Below, in pieces: positions 35,114 to 43,390 of a stretch of 64,000 bases of DNA (the first letter of the stretch is position 1; each line of letters starts with the position of its first letter). Location of the stretch: contig JAXMAO010000001.1 in the NCBI GenBank assembly GCA_046350375.1, positions 459,146 to 523,145 on the forward strand. The letters are read 5' to 3'. The position numbers were made by a program, and so were the translations under genes. Source of the DNA: JAXMAO01 sp046350375 (GTDB taxonomy: Bacteria > Planctomycetota > Phycisphaerae > UBA1845 > UTPLA1). A model generated the notes under the pieces. The model searched no databases. It saw nothing but the letters and a program-made list of their open reading frames with translations, and was not told where the DNA came from.

Positions 35114-35818
35114 TTACTTCGAACGCGCCGCGCCGATCAGAGCTAGGAGCATCAAGAGTCCTCCTGTGGGTTCGGGGGTCAATAGGCGGAAAGACAGGTC
35201 GTCCGGTTGATTGCTGATTCGCCAGTCGGTATCCACGGGGAAGCGTGTCGCGAACCGGTTGTCGCCTTGACTCGACGTTTCCCAACGAAAGCGACTGTTG
35301 ATCTCCCCGACTTGCTGGGCCTCGAACCAGTAGGTCACGCCCGCCGCGGCCGCGAAGCAACTCGGCAAAGCCGCCTGGAACCGGTATTCCCTCCGCAAGG
35401 TCTCGCTGCCGCCGACGAAAGCGCCCGTTGAGACTCGCGTCGGGTTCAGGAACGTGTGTTCGGCCAGCACCGCGCCCGGCAGTCCGGCCGCATTCTCATA
35501 GAACCGCACCCGCATCGTCTCGTCGCCCGCCGGCGGACCGGGGTCGAGACCGAATGTCCCGCCATAAAACCCCCACCAGTTCACGCCGCACACTGACCCG
35601 CCCGAAGCTAGGGCGAAACTGTCGGCCACGATCTGGGCCGAGCCCTGACCAGCATCATTCAGGTACGTCGTGTCCGACGAATACCCGAAATTGTGGTCCG
35701 GCAACTTTTGATACAGCACCAACTGCCCCCACGCCCGCCCCGGCCCGGCCAGCAGCAGCGCCAGCGCAAACCCAATCGAGACCAAGCCTTGCATCGCGAG
35801 ATTCGAACGTGCCGGCAT
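35114..35818 (-). CDS. PEP-CTERM secreted protein (cassette copy 1)
   Basis: 234 residues. Signal peptide LVSIGFALALLLAGPGRAWG. Mature core: GSVCGVNWWGFYGGTF, DETMRVRFYENAAGLPGAVL, REYRFQAALPSCFAAAAGVT and RFRWETSSQGDNRF. C-terminal sorting signal: TPEP, hydrophobic stretch TGGLLMLLALIGAA, then RSK. PEP-CTERM proteins are cut and anchored or released by an exosortase. The core fold is unnamed; WWGFY and RVRFY suggest a beta-sandwich. Start 35818 has AGGGGAG eight bases upstream. It is a close paralogue of 36475 and a distant one of 54625. Confidence 0.87.
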   Translation of the reverse strand: MPARSNLAMQGLVSIGFALALLLAGPGRAWGQLVLYQKLPDHNFGYSSDTTYLNDAGQGSAQIVADSFALASGGSVCGVNWWGFYGGTFGLDPGPPAGDETMRVRFYENAAGLPGAVLAEHTFLNPTRVSTGAFVGGSETLRREYRFQAALPSCFAAAAGVTYWFEAQQVGEINSRFRWETSSQGDNRFATRFPVDTDWRISNQPDDLSFRLLTPEPTGGLLMLLALIGAARSK

Positions 35819-35932
35819 GACGAGCGCTCCCCTTTCCACGCCATTCTACGCCCCGGAGGCGCTGGGACGCATCGGCGTGCGGCAGGATCGACACTCTCTC
35901 GAGTCGGCGGGAGCACCCACCCGAGTACTCAT

Positions 35933-35961
35933 ACTGTAGCCCCAACGCCCGAAAAGTCCAA
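35933..35961 (-). promoter_or_regulatory. promoter of PEP-CTERM copy 1
   Basis: On the minus strand TTGGAC (35956-35961), 17-bp spacer, TACAGT (35933-35938), giving a leader of about 110 nt. The same spacer and -10 occur in copy 2, where the -35 differs, so the two cassettes may be expressed at different strength. Confidence 0.5.
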
Positions 35962-35982
35962 TCCCCTTTCACGATCATCAGA

Positions 35983-36384
35983 TCAGCTTGTCGCCCCGCC
36001 GCGTCCCAGCGCGATGGAGATGGCGGCGTTGGTGGTCGATTCATCGGTCTGGTTGGCACAGTCCTGTCCGAACGTCGAAATCGGCGTCCCGTTCAGGCCG
36101 CCGGAGTAGGGCATGGCCGTGCCGTCGGCTGCGAAGCGCAGGAAGCGGACGTCGTACTGAGCGTCCACGAATGGGTTGGCGATGTCCTGCCAGGCGATCA
36201 CGAACCGGCCGCAGCCGGGCTGCATCGCCACGCACGGGAATTGTCCGACCGGCGTCGAACTCACTGCCACGTCGACGGGTTGAGTCGACGTGGGTGCCGT
36301 GCAGTCCTGCGCAGAGCTGCCACTGGACCACGTCAGTGCGCTCAGGACCCAGATCAGGATGGCGCCAATCTGTGTGCGAGTCAT
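35983..36384 (-). CDS. short secreted protein with propeller-like motif, truncated by the tandem repeat
   Basis: 133 residues. Signal peptide MTRTQIGAILIWVLSALT, mature part starting near QDCTAPTS. It holds one FVIAWQ-type unit: GCGRFVIAWQDIANPFVDAQ and DVRFLRFAADGTAMPYSG. Such units are repeated in long planctomycete surface proteins. The last codons and the stop at 35983 come from the neighbouring duplicated segment (junction at about 35993), so the gene looks cut short. SD AAAGGAG lies about eight bases before the ATG. It lies 90 bp downstream of PEP-CTERM copy 2. Confidence 0.72.
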   Translation of the reverse strand: MTRTQIGAILIWVLSALTWSSGSSAQDCTAPTSTQPVDVAVSSTPVGQFPCVAMQPGCGRFVIAWQDIANPFVDAQYDVRFLRFAADGTAMPYSGGLNGTPISTFGQDCANQTDESTTNAAISIALGRGGATS

Positions 36385-36474
36385 GTTCAATACTCCTTTG
36401 CTTCGGCGCGCGGATTCCCCCGGGCGACCTCCGCCGCCGGTCATCACGTTGGAAACACCGTAGAAGAAACGAAC

Positions 36475-37209
36475 CTACTTCGAACGCACCGCGCCAATCA
36501 GAGCTAGAAGCATCAAGAGTCCTCCTGCCGGTTCGGGCGTCAATAGGCGGAATGCAAGATCATCCGGTGGATCGCTAATGGCGCGCCAAGGCGTACTCAC
36601 TGGGAATTGAACTGCAAACCCATTGTCGCCTTGACTCGACGTCTCCCACCGGAACCGGCTGTTCACATCCCCCACCTGCACCACCTCGAACCAGTACGTC
36701 GCCCCCGCCGCGGCCGCGAAACAACTCGGCAACGCAGCCCGGTAGAGATACTCGCGACGGAAAGGGCTATCGAACATGAGCATCTGCCCCGTCCACTGGC
36801 GGGTCGGATTCTCCAATGTGTGCTCGGCCAGCACCGCCCCCGGCAGCCCGGCGGAGTTCTCATAGAATCGGACGCGCATGGTCTCGCTCGCCGGCGGCGG
36901 CGGGTCGAACTGTACGAACGCCCCGCCGTAAAACCCCCACCAGTTCACGCCGCAGACCGACCCGCCCGAAGCTAGGGCGAAACTGTCGGCCACGATCTGG
37001 GCCGAGCCCTGACCAGCATCATTCAGGTACGTCGTGTCCGACGAATACCCGAAGTTGTGGTCCGGCAACTGCTGATAGAGCGTCAACTGCCCCGCCGCCG
37101 GGCCGGGCCAAACCAGCAGCAGCGCCAGCGCAAACCCAATTGAGACCAGGCCTTGCTTCGCGAGCTTGGATAGCGAACCGTGCTTTGCGAGATTCGAGCG
37201 TTCCGGCAT
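36475..37209 (-). CDS. PEP-CTERM secreted protein (cassette copy 2)
   Basis: 244 residues, close paralogue of 35114. Signal peptide LVSIGFALALLLVWPGPAAG; mature core GSVCGVNWWGFYGGAF, SETMRVRFYENSAGLPGAVL, REYLYRAALPSCFAAAAGAT and RFRWETSSQGDNGF. The C-terminus TPEPAGGLLMLLALIGAVRSK-type signal (PEP, membrane stretch, basic end) marks it for an exosortase. Differences from copy 1 cluster in the surface-exposed middle (QFDPPPPAS, RQWTGQMLMF). Start 37209 has a GGGGAG SD. It is followed by the small secreted gene, probably in one transcript. Confidence 0.87.
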   Translation of the reverse strand: MPERSNLAKHGSLSKLAKQGLVSIGFALALLLVWPGPAAGQLTLYQQLPDHNFGYSSDTTYLNDAGQGSAQIVADSFALASGGSVCGVNWWGFYGGAFVQFDPPPPASETMRVRFYENSAGLPGAVLAEHTLENPTRQWTGQMLMFDSPFRREYLYRAALPSCFAAAAGATYWFEVVQVGDVNSRFRWETSSQGDNGFAVQFPVSTPWRAISDPPDDLAFRLLTPEPAGGLLMLLALIGAVRSK

Positions 37210-37324
37210 GACGATCGCTCCCCTTTCCACGCCATTCTACGCCCCGCAGGCGCTGGGACGCATCGACGTGCGGCAAGATCGACACTCTCTCGAGCCGGCG
37301 GGAGAACCCGGACCGAGTACTCAT

Positions 37325-37353
37325 ACTGTAGCCCCAACAGCCGAAAATCCCCA
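37325..37353 (-). promoter_or_regulatory. promoter region of PEP-CTERM copy 2
   Basis: The conserved TACAGT -10 (37325-37330, minus strand) and 17-bp spacer are as in copy 1, but the -35 reads TGGGGA instead of TTGGAC. The flanking stretch to about 37385 is shared with copy 1. Activity may be weaker than in copy 1. Confidence 0.35.
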
Positions 37354-37417
37354 TCCCGTTTCGCGATCATCAGATCCGCTTGTCGTCAACACGACACAGT
37401 CCGCATCGAAACGCAAA

Positions 37418-37443
37418 CGCCCCGGCGGTTTCCCGTCGGGGCG
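37418..37443 (-). terminator. hairpin after the eight-repeat lipoprotein gene
   Basis: CGCCCCGGCGG pairs with CCGTCGGGGCG (11 bp, one G-T wobble) around TTTC. On the minus strand it is followed by TTTGCGTTTCG, an imperfect T-tract. It lies about 55 nt past the lipoprotein stop and before the PEP-CTERM promoter, the right place for a terminator. Confidence 0.55.
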
Positions 37444-37498
37444 TGCGGTTCCTGCAATGCATCGGACAGCGGGCCCGCGGCCTGGACGGATGACTCGC

Positions 37499-40282
37499 CT
37501 ACGGCGCGGTGCGGAAGCTGAAGACCTGTCCCTTCACCAGTCCGCCGGGGCCGATCGCATCGATCCGCCAGAAGTAGACCGTGTCGGCCATCAGCATGCC
37601 GGCCGGCGCGAAGCTGGTGCCGGCCTGGTTGCCGCGGAACTCGGCGCTGGGCGGCTGCCGGATCGCCATGTCGACGGCGGACGACGACGTGCCAAAGTAA
37701 ACGTCGTACGTGGCGGCGCTCGACGCCGCCGGCCACGAGAGCGTCGGCATGTTGCTCACGCCCTGTTCGCCGGCGGTGGGCGAAGTGGGGGCGTTGACGG
37801 CCGACGGCGCGACCGCTGTCGTGAAGCGCATCACCGTGCCGGCCGTGGTGCCGCCGGCGTTCACTTCGTCGACGCGCCAGAAGTATGTGGTGTTGGCGGC
37901 CAGTGCGCCGGGGTTGAAGGTGGTTCCGGCCTGGTTGTTCTTGAACGATCCGGAGCCGTGCCCGCCGGTGGTGACGGCCGCCTGGTCGGTGCTGAAGTAG
38001 ACATCGTGGCTGGTCGCGCCCGCGCCGGCCGACCAGCTCAGCGAGAGGCTGTTGGGCGGGTTGGGCGTGTTGATGTTCTGGTTCACGGCCATGTCGGCCG
38101 GGCTGAACATCGAGGCGACGGCCGGGGCGTTGGCGACGGTCGTGAACGAGAAGACCGAGCCGGGCGTGGTGCCGGCCGAGTTCTTCTCGTCGATGCGCCA
38201 GAAGTAGGTCGTGGCGTTCGCCAGCGCGCCGGGGTTGTAGGTGGCGGTCGGGCGATTGCCGCGGAAGACGCCGAGCGGATTGGCGGTGGTGGCGTTGGTG
38301 ACGTCGGTCTGGCTGGTGCCAAAGTAGACGTCGTGACTGGTCGCGCCGGTGCCCGCCGTCCACGAGAGCTGCGCCGAGAGTGACACGTCCATCACGCCGC
38401 TGCCGGGGCTGGGGTTGCTGGCCTGGCCCGGGGCGACGACCACCGCGGTGAACTTCCAGATCAGCCCCTTGACGGTCGACACGCCGACCGAGTCGACCCG
38501 CCAGAAGTAGGTCGTGCCGCCGGTGAGCGCGGGCGGCGTGAAGTTCGACTGCGGGAAGTTGCCCTGGAACTCGGCCGACGCCGTGGTGGCGTTGGTGACG
38601 GCCGACTGGCTGGTGCCGAAGTAGACGTCGTTGCTGGTGGCGCCGCTGCCGGGCGACCAGCTCAACACCTGGTTGAGCGGCACGCCGGTGGCGTTGTGAG
38701 TCGGCGTGGGGTTGCTCGCCTGGGACGGATTGGCAGTGCGGAAGGTGAGCACGTCGCCCTTGTTGGTTCCGCCGGGCCCGACCTCGTCGATCCGCCAGAA
38801 GTAATTGGTGTCGTCGAGCAGCGCCGCGGCCGGCGTGAACGTCGTGCCGGGCTGGTTGCCCTTGAACTCGGCGCTGGACTTGGTGGCGTTGGTCACGGCG
38901 GTCTGCGACGTGCCGAGGTACACGTCGTGGCTGGTCGCGCCGGTTCCGGCTGTCCAGCTCGGCATGACGCCGGTCGAGACGCCCTGATCGTTGTTGGCCG
39001 GCGACGGGTCGGTCGCGTCCGTCGGCGCCTCGGCGGTGGTGAAGGAGAACACGTCGCCCTTGGTCGTGCCGCCCGGGCCGACCTCGTCGATGCGCCAGAA
39101 GCGCTCGGTGTTGGGCGGCAGCGACGGCCCGGGATCGAACCCGAGCGTCGCCTGGTTGCCGCGGAACTCGGGGCTGGCGTGCGTCGCCGCATCGACCGCG
39201 GCCGAGCTCGCGCCAAAGTAAACGTCGTGGCTGGTCGCGTCGGCGCCGGCCGCCCAGGAGAGCACGATGTCGACGTCGACGCCGGTGTCGTTGTCGGCCG
39301 GGTTCTGGCCGTTCGACTGGCCGGGCAGCGGCGCAGTCGAGAAGGTGTTGAGCGCGCCCTTGAGCACGCCGCCGGGGCCCTTCTCGTCGACGCGCCAGAA
39401 GTAGTTGGTCGCCGGGTCGAGCGCGCCGGGGTTGAAGCTGGTGGTGGACTGGTTGCCCTTGAATTCGGCGGAGGTGGTGTCGGCCGAATCGACGGCGCCG
39501 CCGTCGGTCCCAAAGTAGACGTCGTGGCTGGTGGCGTCGGAGCCGGCGGTCCAGCTCAGCGGCTGGCTGGTGGGGACGTTGAAGGCATTGTTGTCGGGCA
39601 CGAGATTGCTGATGGCGCCCGGCGCGTTGGCGGTCGTGAAGGCCCAGACGTCGCCCTTGGTCGTCGTGCCGCCGGCGATCTCGTCGATCCGCCAGAAGTA
39701 AGGCGTGCCCGGCAGCAGCTCGGCGGGCGTGAAGTGGGTGACAGTGATCATGCCCTTGAATTCGGCGCTGCTGCTGGTCGCGGCGTCGACCGCGGCCATG
39801 TCGGTTCCGAGATAGACGTTGCGTCCGGTGGCGCCCGAGCCCGAGGTCCAGCTCAGCACCTGCGTGATGGCGACGCCGGTCGCATCCTTGGCGGGGGTGG
39901 GGTTGCTGGCCTTGGGCGAGGCCTGCACGGTCACGGTGCCGGTCAGCGTCTGCGTCAGGCTGCCGCTGCGGAACACGTAGGCGGTGACGTTGTAGGTGCC
40001 CAGCGCCAGGTAGCGATGCTGAATGGTGACGTTGCCGGTGGTGAAGCCCGGGCCGTCGCCGAAGACCCAGTTGACGTCGGAGATCGAGGCGGCGTCGGTC
40101 ACGGCGTCGGCGATCGACAACTCGACCGTGAACGCCGGCGACTCGACCTTGAGCGTCGCCTTGATCTGGCCGGTCGTGGGCAGAATGCCCGAGTCGGTCT
40201 GGCAGGACGACACGCACAGCGCCGTGCACAGCAGCGCCAGTGTCAGGCCCGGGGTGAGATTGGTTCGGCATCGCGACATCAT
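37499..40282 (-). CDS. lipoprotein with PKD-like domain and eight FN3-like repeats
   Basis: 927 residues. Signal peptide ends in lipobox VSSC (Cys27). Residues about 40-120 resemble a PKD/IPT-type beta domain (WVFGDGPGF, RYLALGTYNVTAYVF). From about 125 to the end there are eight modules of about 100 residues, each with PSNPTP-like spacer, SWTAGTGATSHDVYFGT, EFKGNQ, F-x-PGAL and TTYFWRVDEVGPGG, then KGDVFSFTTA. This FN3-like beta-sandwich repeat is common in planctomycete surface proteins. It would be a long rod on the cell surface, perhaps binding polysaccharide or other cells. The ATG pair at 40282 has GGAGAG eight bases upstream. No enzymatic domain is present. Confidence 0.88.
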   Translation of the reverse strand: MMSRCRTNLTPGLTLALLCTALCVSSCQTDSGILPTTGQIKATLKVESPAFTVELSIADAVTDAASISDVNWVFGDGPGFTTGNVTIQHRYLALGTYNVTAYVFRSGSLTQTLTGTVTVQASPKASNPTPAKDATGVAITQVLSWTSGSGATGRNVYLGTDMAAVDAATSSSAEFKGMITVTHFTPAELLPGTPYFWRIDEIAGGTTTKGDVWAFTTANAPGAISNLVPDNNAFNVPTSQPLSWTAGSDATSHDVYFGTDGGAVDSADTTSAEFKGNQSTTSFNPGALDPATNYFWRVDEKGPGGVLKGALNTFSTAPLPGQSNGQNPADNDTGVDVDIVLSWAAGADATSHDVYFGASSAAVDAATHASPEFRGNQATLGFDPGPSLPPNTERFWRIDEVGPGGTTKGDVFSFTTAEAPTDATDPSPANNDQGVSTGVMPSWTAGTGATSHDVYLGTSQTAVTNATKSSAEFKGNQPGTTFTPAAALLDDTNYFWRIDEVGPGGTNKGDVLTFRTANPSQASNPTPTHNATGVPLNQVLSWSPGSGATSNDVYFGTSQSAVTNATTASAEFQGNFPQSNFTPPALTGGTTYFWRVDSVGVSTVKGLIWKFTAVVVAPGQASNPSPGSGVMDVSLSAQLSWTAGTGATSHDVYFGTSQTDVTNATTANPLGVFRGNRPTATYNPGALANATTYFWRIDEKNSAGTTPGSVFSFTTVANAPAVASMFSPADMAVNQNINTPNPPNSLSLSWSAGAGATSHDVYFSTDQAAVTTGGHGSGSFKNNQAGTTFNPGALAANTTYFWRVDEVNAGGTTAGTVMRFTTAVAPSAVNAPTSPTAGEQGVSNMPTLSWPAASSAATYDVYFGTSSSAVDMAIRQPPSAEFRGNQAGTSFAPAGMLMADTVYFWRIDAIGPGGLVKGQVFSFRTAP

Positions 40283-40726
40283 GGCTGCGCTCTCCGCTGA
40301 CGGACCTTCTCCGATGCGAATCCGTCTGGTTTGCAAAGCTGCGGGAACTACGGCTGACGTGGCGAGGACCGCAAGCCGGCGATAGCAGGCGCCGCGGCGA
40401 ACCGCCCCCCAGGGGCACGGCCCGACTTGGCGCGCGGCGGACGCTTGGGACGCCCGTCGCCTGCTACACCAATTTATTCCGATCCGGGTGCCACAATCAA
40501 GCCCGGCCGCAAATCGGCCACTCTCCGCAACGCTCCGCTAACTGGCGAGTTCGCGCCAGGTTATGACGCCTGCCTCGCCCGCGCCCCAATACCGATATCA
40601 AGCCGGCGCGTCTTCTTTCGTCGGCTGCAATTGAAGGTGATCTGAATAGCTTCGGACCCGCGCCCCGGTTGCGGCGCGGTTATCGGCTGTTGCGGCGGCC
40701 AGATCGGCCGATCCTGCCCGAACCGC
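40283..40726. other. 444-bp gap without a supported gene
   Basis: It lies between the lipoprotein start and the plsY stop, both on the minus strand, so it should hold the lipoprotein promoter. I find no clear -35/-10 pair. A 72-codon plus-strand frame at 40427-40645 has no SD and no recognisable sequence. Base composition becomes slightly richer in A+T near 40460-40640. Confidence 0.4.
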
Positions 40727-41395
40727 CTAGCGCGGCGCGGCCTCGCCTGGCGCGACGCGGTGCTCGGTTCCGGCCAGAAGCCGGATGAGATTCGACCGGT
40801 GCCGGAACAGCACGACCAGCGCCATGCCCCCGGTCATGATCATCAGCGGATAGTCGGTCGCCAGCGCCGCACCGCGCCACGTCGACGCCGCGACGCCGCA
40901 CGGCAGCGCCACCGCCGCGACAATCGACGCCAGCGAGACGTAGCCGGTCGCGAACCGCACCAGCGCCCAGAGCGCGAGCGCCGCCAGCGCCGGCCAGCGC
41001 GTCTGCGGCACCGCCAGCACGATGCCCAGCGAGCTGGCGACCCCCTTCCCGCCGCGGAAGCGCAGGTAAATCGGCGCGGTCGCGCCGAGCATGCACGCCA
41101 GCCCCATCCCCAGGCGGATCCAGTTGATCGTCGCCGTCCCCCAGTCCGGAAGCGCGAACAGCGCGCCGGCGCGACCGGCGATCGACATCGGCGCGAGGCC
41201 TTTCAGCGCGTCGAGCGCCAGCACCAGCAGGCCCGTGCCGCGCCCCAGGGCGCGGCCGACGTTGGTCGAGCCGATGTTGCCGCTGCCGACCTGGCGGATG
41301 TCGATCCCCCGGGCGCGGGCCACCAGCAGCCCGAACGGAATCGACGCCACCAGGTATCCGCCGAGCCAGAGCAGTCCGACCGCGCACAGCGACAT
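40727..41395 (-). CDS. plsY: acyl-phosphate glycerol-3-phosphate acyltransferase
   Basis: 222 residues, five or more membrane segments. Motif 1 GSGNIGSTNVGRALGR, motif 2 RFRGGKGVASSLG and motif 3 FRHRSNLIRLLAGTE are the PlsY active-site motifs. It makes lysophosphatidic acid from acyl phosphate and glycerol-3-phosphate in the inner membrane, the first step of phospholipid synthesis. It is the last gene of the LPS-type operon, 33 bp after the deacetylase. Confidence 0.95.
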   Translation of the reverse strand: MSLCAVGLLWLGGYLVASIPFGLLVARARGIDIRQVGSGNIGSTNVGRALGRGTGLLVLALDALKGLAPMSIAGRAGALFALPDWGTATINWIRLGMGLACMLGATAPIYLRFRGGKGVASSLGIVLAVPQTRWPALAALALWALVRFATGYVSLASIVAAVALPCGVAASTWRGAALATDYPLMIMTGGMALVVLFRHRSNLIRLLAGTEHRVAPGEAAPR

Positions 41396-41428
41396 GACCG
41401 GGCATGAGAACGCCCGCGCGGCCGGCCG

Positions 41429-42175
41429 TCAAAGCGTCGCGGCAGCCAGCAGCTCGAAGAACGGCCGAATCGCGACGCCGCGCTGCCGGGCGCGCTCGAC
41501 GACGGCGTCGAGCACAGCCAGCCGCGCCGCATCGGCCAGCAGCCACGGGTGATATCCGAGCGCCACGCACGCGCCGCGCTCCGCCAGCCGATCGACGACC
41601 GCAACATGCTTGTCGCGGAGCCGCGCCGCCTCGTCCGGATGACGGACGAAGTCCCAGTCGTCGGTCGCGACGGGCATGCGGATCAGTTCGGCCGAGAGCG
41701 CATACGGCCGATCGGCGCGGTCGTGCTCGGCGTCGTAGCGGAAGCCATAGCGCGGCAGGCGATCGAGCAGCGCCGCCGTCCAGTGCGACTGCGGCGCGCG
41801 GAACCCGACCGGCGGCGGCGCGACGGACGCCAGTGCAGTGCGGCAGCGATCGAGCATCTGGTCGAGCGCGTCGTGTGACAGGTCGCGCGGCGACTCGTGC
41901 GTGTAGCCGTGACAGGCGACCTCGTGCCCGCCGGCCGCGATGGCGGCGATGCGTGCGGGTTCGACCTCAGCGATTCGCGCGACGCAGTTGAACGTGGCGC
42001 GAACGGCGTGCCGCGCCAGCAGCTCGAGCACGGCGCTCAGACCGGCATCGGCGGCGGCCGGGTCTTCGCCGGCAAAGCCGCGCTCATAGTCGAAGGACAG
42101 CGTCAGCGTCGCACCGGGCGGCAGCGCGGCGCCGCGGTCGAACCTTCGCCGCCAACCGGAAAGCCACCGCCTCAC
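41429..42175 (-). CDS. polysaccharide deacetylase (NodB fold)
   Basis: 248 residues. LTLSFDYERGF gives the catalytic Asp pair region (SFDYE), HEVACHGYTHESPRDL the zinc HxxxH, and VGFRAPQSHWTAALLD the RAP motif. C-terminal YHPWLLADAARL is also family-like. The short N-terminus and lack of a signal peptide indicate a cytoplasmic or membrane-proximal enzyme acting on an LPS or glycan intermediate. GTG start. It sits between the GT4 and plsY in one operon. Confidence 0.88.
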   Translation of the reverse strand: MRRWLSGWRRRFDRGAALPPGATLTLSFDYERGFAGEDPAAADAGLSAVLELLARHAVRATFNCVARIAEVEPARIAAIAAGGHEVACHGYTHESPRDLSHDALDQMLDRCRTALASVAPPPVGFRAPQSHWTAALLDRLPRYGFRYDAEHDRADRPYALSAELIRMPVATDDWDFVRHPDEAARLRDKHVAVVDRLAERGACVALGYHPWLLADAARLAVLDAVVERARQRGVAIRPFFELLAAATL

Positions 42176-42214
42176 GTCGCGCCCCCTCCGCTCATCGCCG
42201 CGCCCCGCGGCCGC

Positions 42215-43390
42215 TCACGCCCGCGCGCCGGCCGGCCGGCGCGCCGCGCAGGCGTCATAGACCGCCAGCATCTCGTCGACGTGCCGCGTCATGCTCAGCC
42301 GCGGCGCCAGCGCCAGCGCCGCGCGGCCCATCTCGCGGCGCTGCTCGGTGTCGCGCAGCGCCCGGATGCGCCCGGCCAGCGCCTCCACGTCGTCGGCGCT
42401 GTCGATCACGTAGCCGTGCACGCCGTCGCGCATCGCCTCGGCCGCGCCGTTGTGCCGCGTGGTGATGCACGGCACCCCGCGCGACAGCGCCTCGAGCACC
42501 ACGCGGCTGCACGGGTCGTAATATGTCGGATGCACGCACACGTCGGCCGCGTGGTAGAACGCCGCGATCCGCTGTGTCGGCCCGGCAAACATCACCCGAT
42601 CGGCCACCGCCAGGCGCTGCGCCAGCGCTACCATGCCGGCCGGGTTGTCGCGCCCGGCGACCAGCAGCCGCACGCCGGGTCCGCCCGCCGCCACGACGTT
42701 CGCCACCGCATGCAGCAGCGGCGCGACCCCTTTCAGCCGGAAGTTGTGCGCCACGCACAGCAGCAGCAGCTCGTCGTCGCGCACGCCATATTCGGCGCGA
42801 ATGGCCCCGCGCTCGGCGCGGCGCTGCTCGGCCGACGCCGGCGCGACGTTCACTCCGTTGAACACCACCCGCACGCGCGGTCCGTCGATGCCATAGTGCG
42901 TCGCGAGCTGCCGCGCGACGTAGGCCGACACCGCGGCGATCATCGGCCCGTCCGGCTGCAGCGCCGCCTCCTCCAGCCGCAGCAGCGCGCGGTGCTTGAC
43001 GTTCAGCGCCGCGGCGACGCGCTTCAGCAGCCGCGCCGCGCCGGCCGGACGCAGCGCCAGGTTGCGCGCCAGCGTTTCGCGCATCAGTCCGCCGCGCGGC
43101 TGGTAGAGGTCGGCCCGCGGCATGGGGGTGATGGCGTGTACCAGGTCGAGCCGTTCGCGCCGCGCGACGGCCGTCGCTTTGCGGATGAACCGCACCGTGC
43201 GCAGCGGGCGCGGCGTGGCGCCCACGGCGATCGGCACGACGCGCAGGTCGGGCGGTGACGGGCAGCGGCTGGACGTGAGGATCGACACCTCGACGCCGCG
43301 CTGCGCCAGCAGGTGGGCATATTCCAGCGTCGACGTCTCGGCGCCGCCGCGCCAGGTCTCGATCCGCTCGATGACCAGCCCGACTCTCAT
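42215..43390 (-). CDS. GT4 glycosyltransferase, LPS-core (WaaG-like) type
   Basis: 391 residues. N-terminal MRVGLVIERIETWRGGAETS with GGAE acceptor-side motif; C-terminal VHPTYYDPCSRVVLEALSRG (EX7E-like) and PCITTRHNGAAEAM. The stretch FNGVNVAPAS and RLLVAGRDN are WaaG-like. It most likely adds glucose or heptose to the LPS inner core. The start overlaps the preceding kinase stop by four bases (ATGA). A longer upstream in-frame read-through is not supported. Confidence 0.88.
   Translation of the reverse strand: MRVGLVIERIETWRGGAETSTLEYAHLLAQRGVEVSILTSSRCPSPPDLRVVPIAVGATPRPLRTVRFIRKATAVARRERLDLVHAITPMPRADLYQPRGGLMRETLARNLALRPAGAARLLKRVAAALNVKHRALLRLEEAALQPDGPMIAAVSAYVARQLATHYGIDGPRVRVVFNGVNVAPASAEQRRAERGAIRAEYGVRDDELLLLCVAHNFRLKGVAPLLHAVANVVAAGGPGVRLLVAGRDNPAGMVALAQRLAVADRVMFAGPTQRIAAFYHAADVCVHPTYYDPCSRVVLEALSRGVPCITTRHNGAAEAMRDGVHGYVIDSADDVEALAGRIRALRDTEQRREMGRAALALAPRLSMTRHVDEMLAVYDACAARRPAGARA

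Larger units (their letters stand above)
34971..35993. repeat. tandem duplication, copy 1
   Basis: About 1,023 bp matching 36332-37385 at high identity (judged by eye). It holds the first 18 codons of the small secreted gene, the intergenic stretch, a whole PEP-CTERM gene and its promoter up to a shared end GATCATCAGATC-GCTTGTCG. Small differences, including an insertion in the signal-peptide region of copy 2, show the duplication is not brand new. Orientation of both copies is the same (minus-strand genes). Confidence 0.8.
36332..37385. repeat. tandem duplication, copy 2
   Basis: About 1,054 bp paired with 34971-35993 (offset 1,361 bp at the left end). The junction with copy 1 lies inside the end of the small secreted gene. 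Compared with copy 1 it carries an insertion of about ten codons in the signal-peptide region (KHGSLSKLAK), which the remnant at 34789 also has, so the copies are not a simple linear series. Confidence 0.8.

Noticed and set aside
37499..40282. The regular FN3-like repeats as a CRISPR or DNA satellite array
   Set aside because: The spacing of about 300 bp and the codon-level conservation fit protein repeats in one long open frame.
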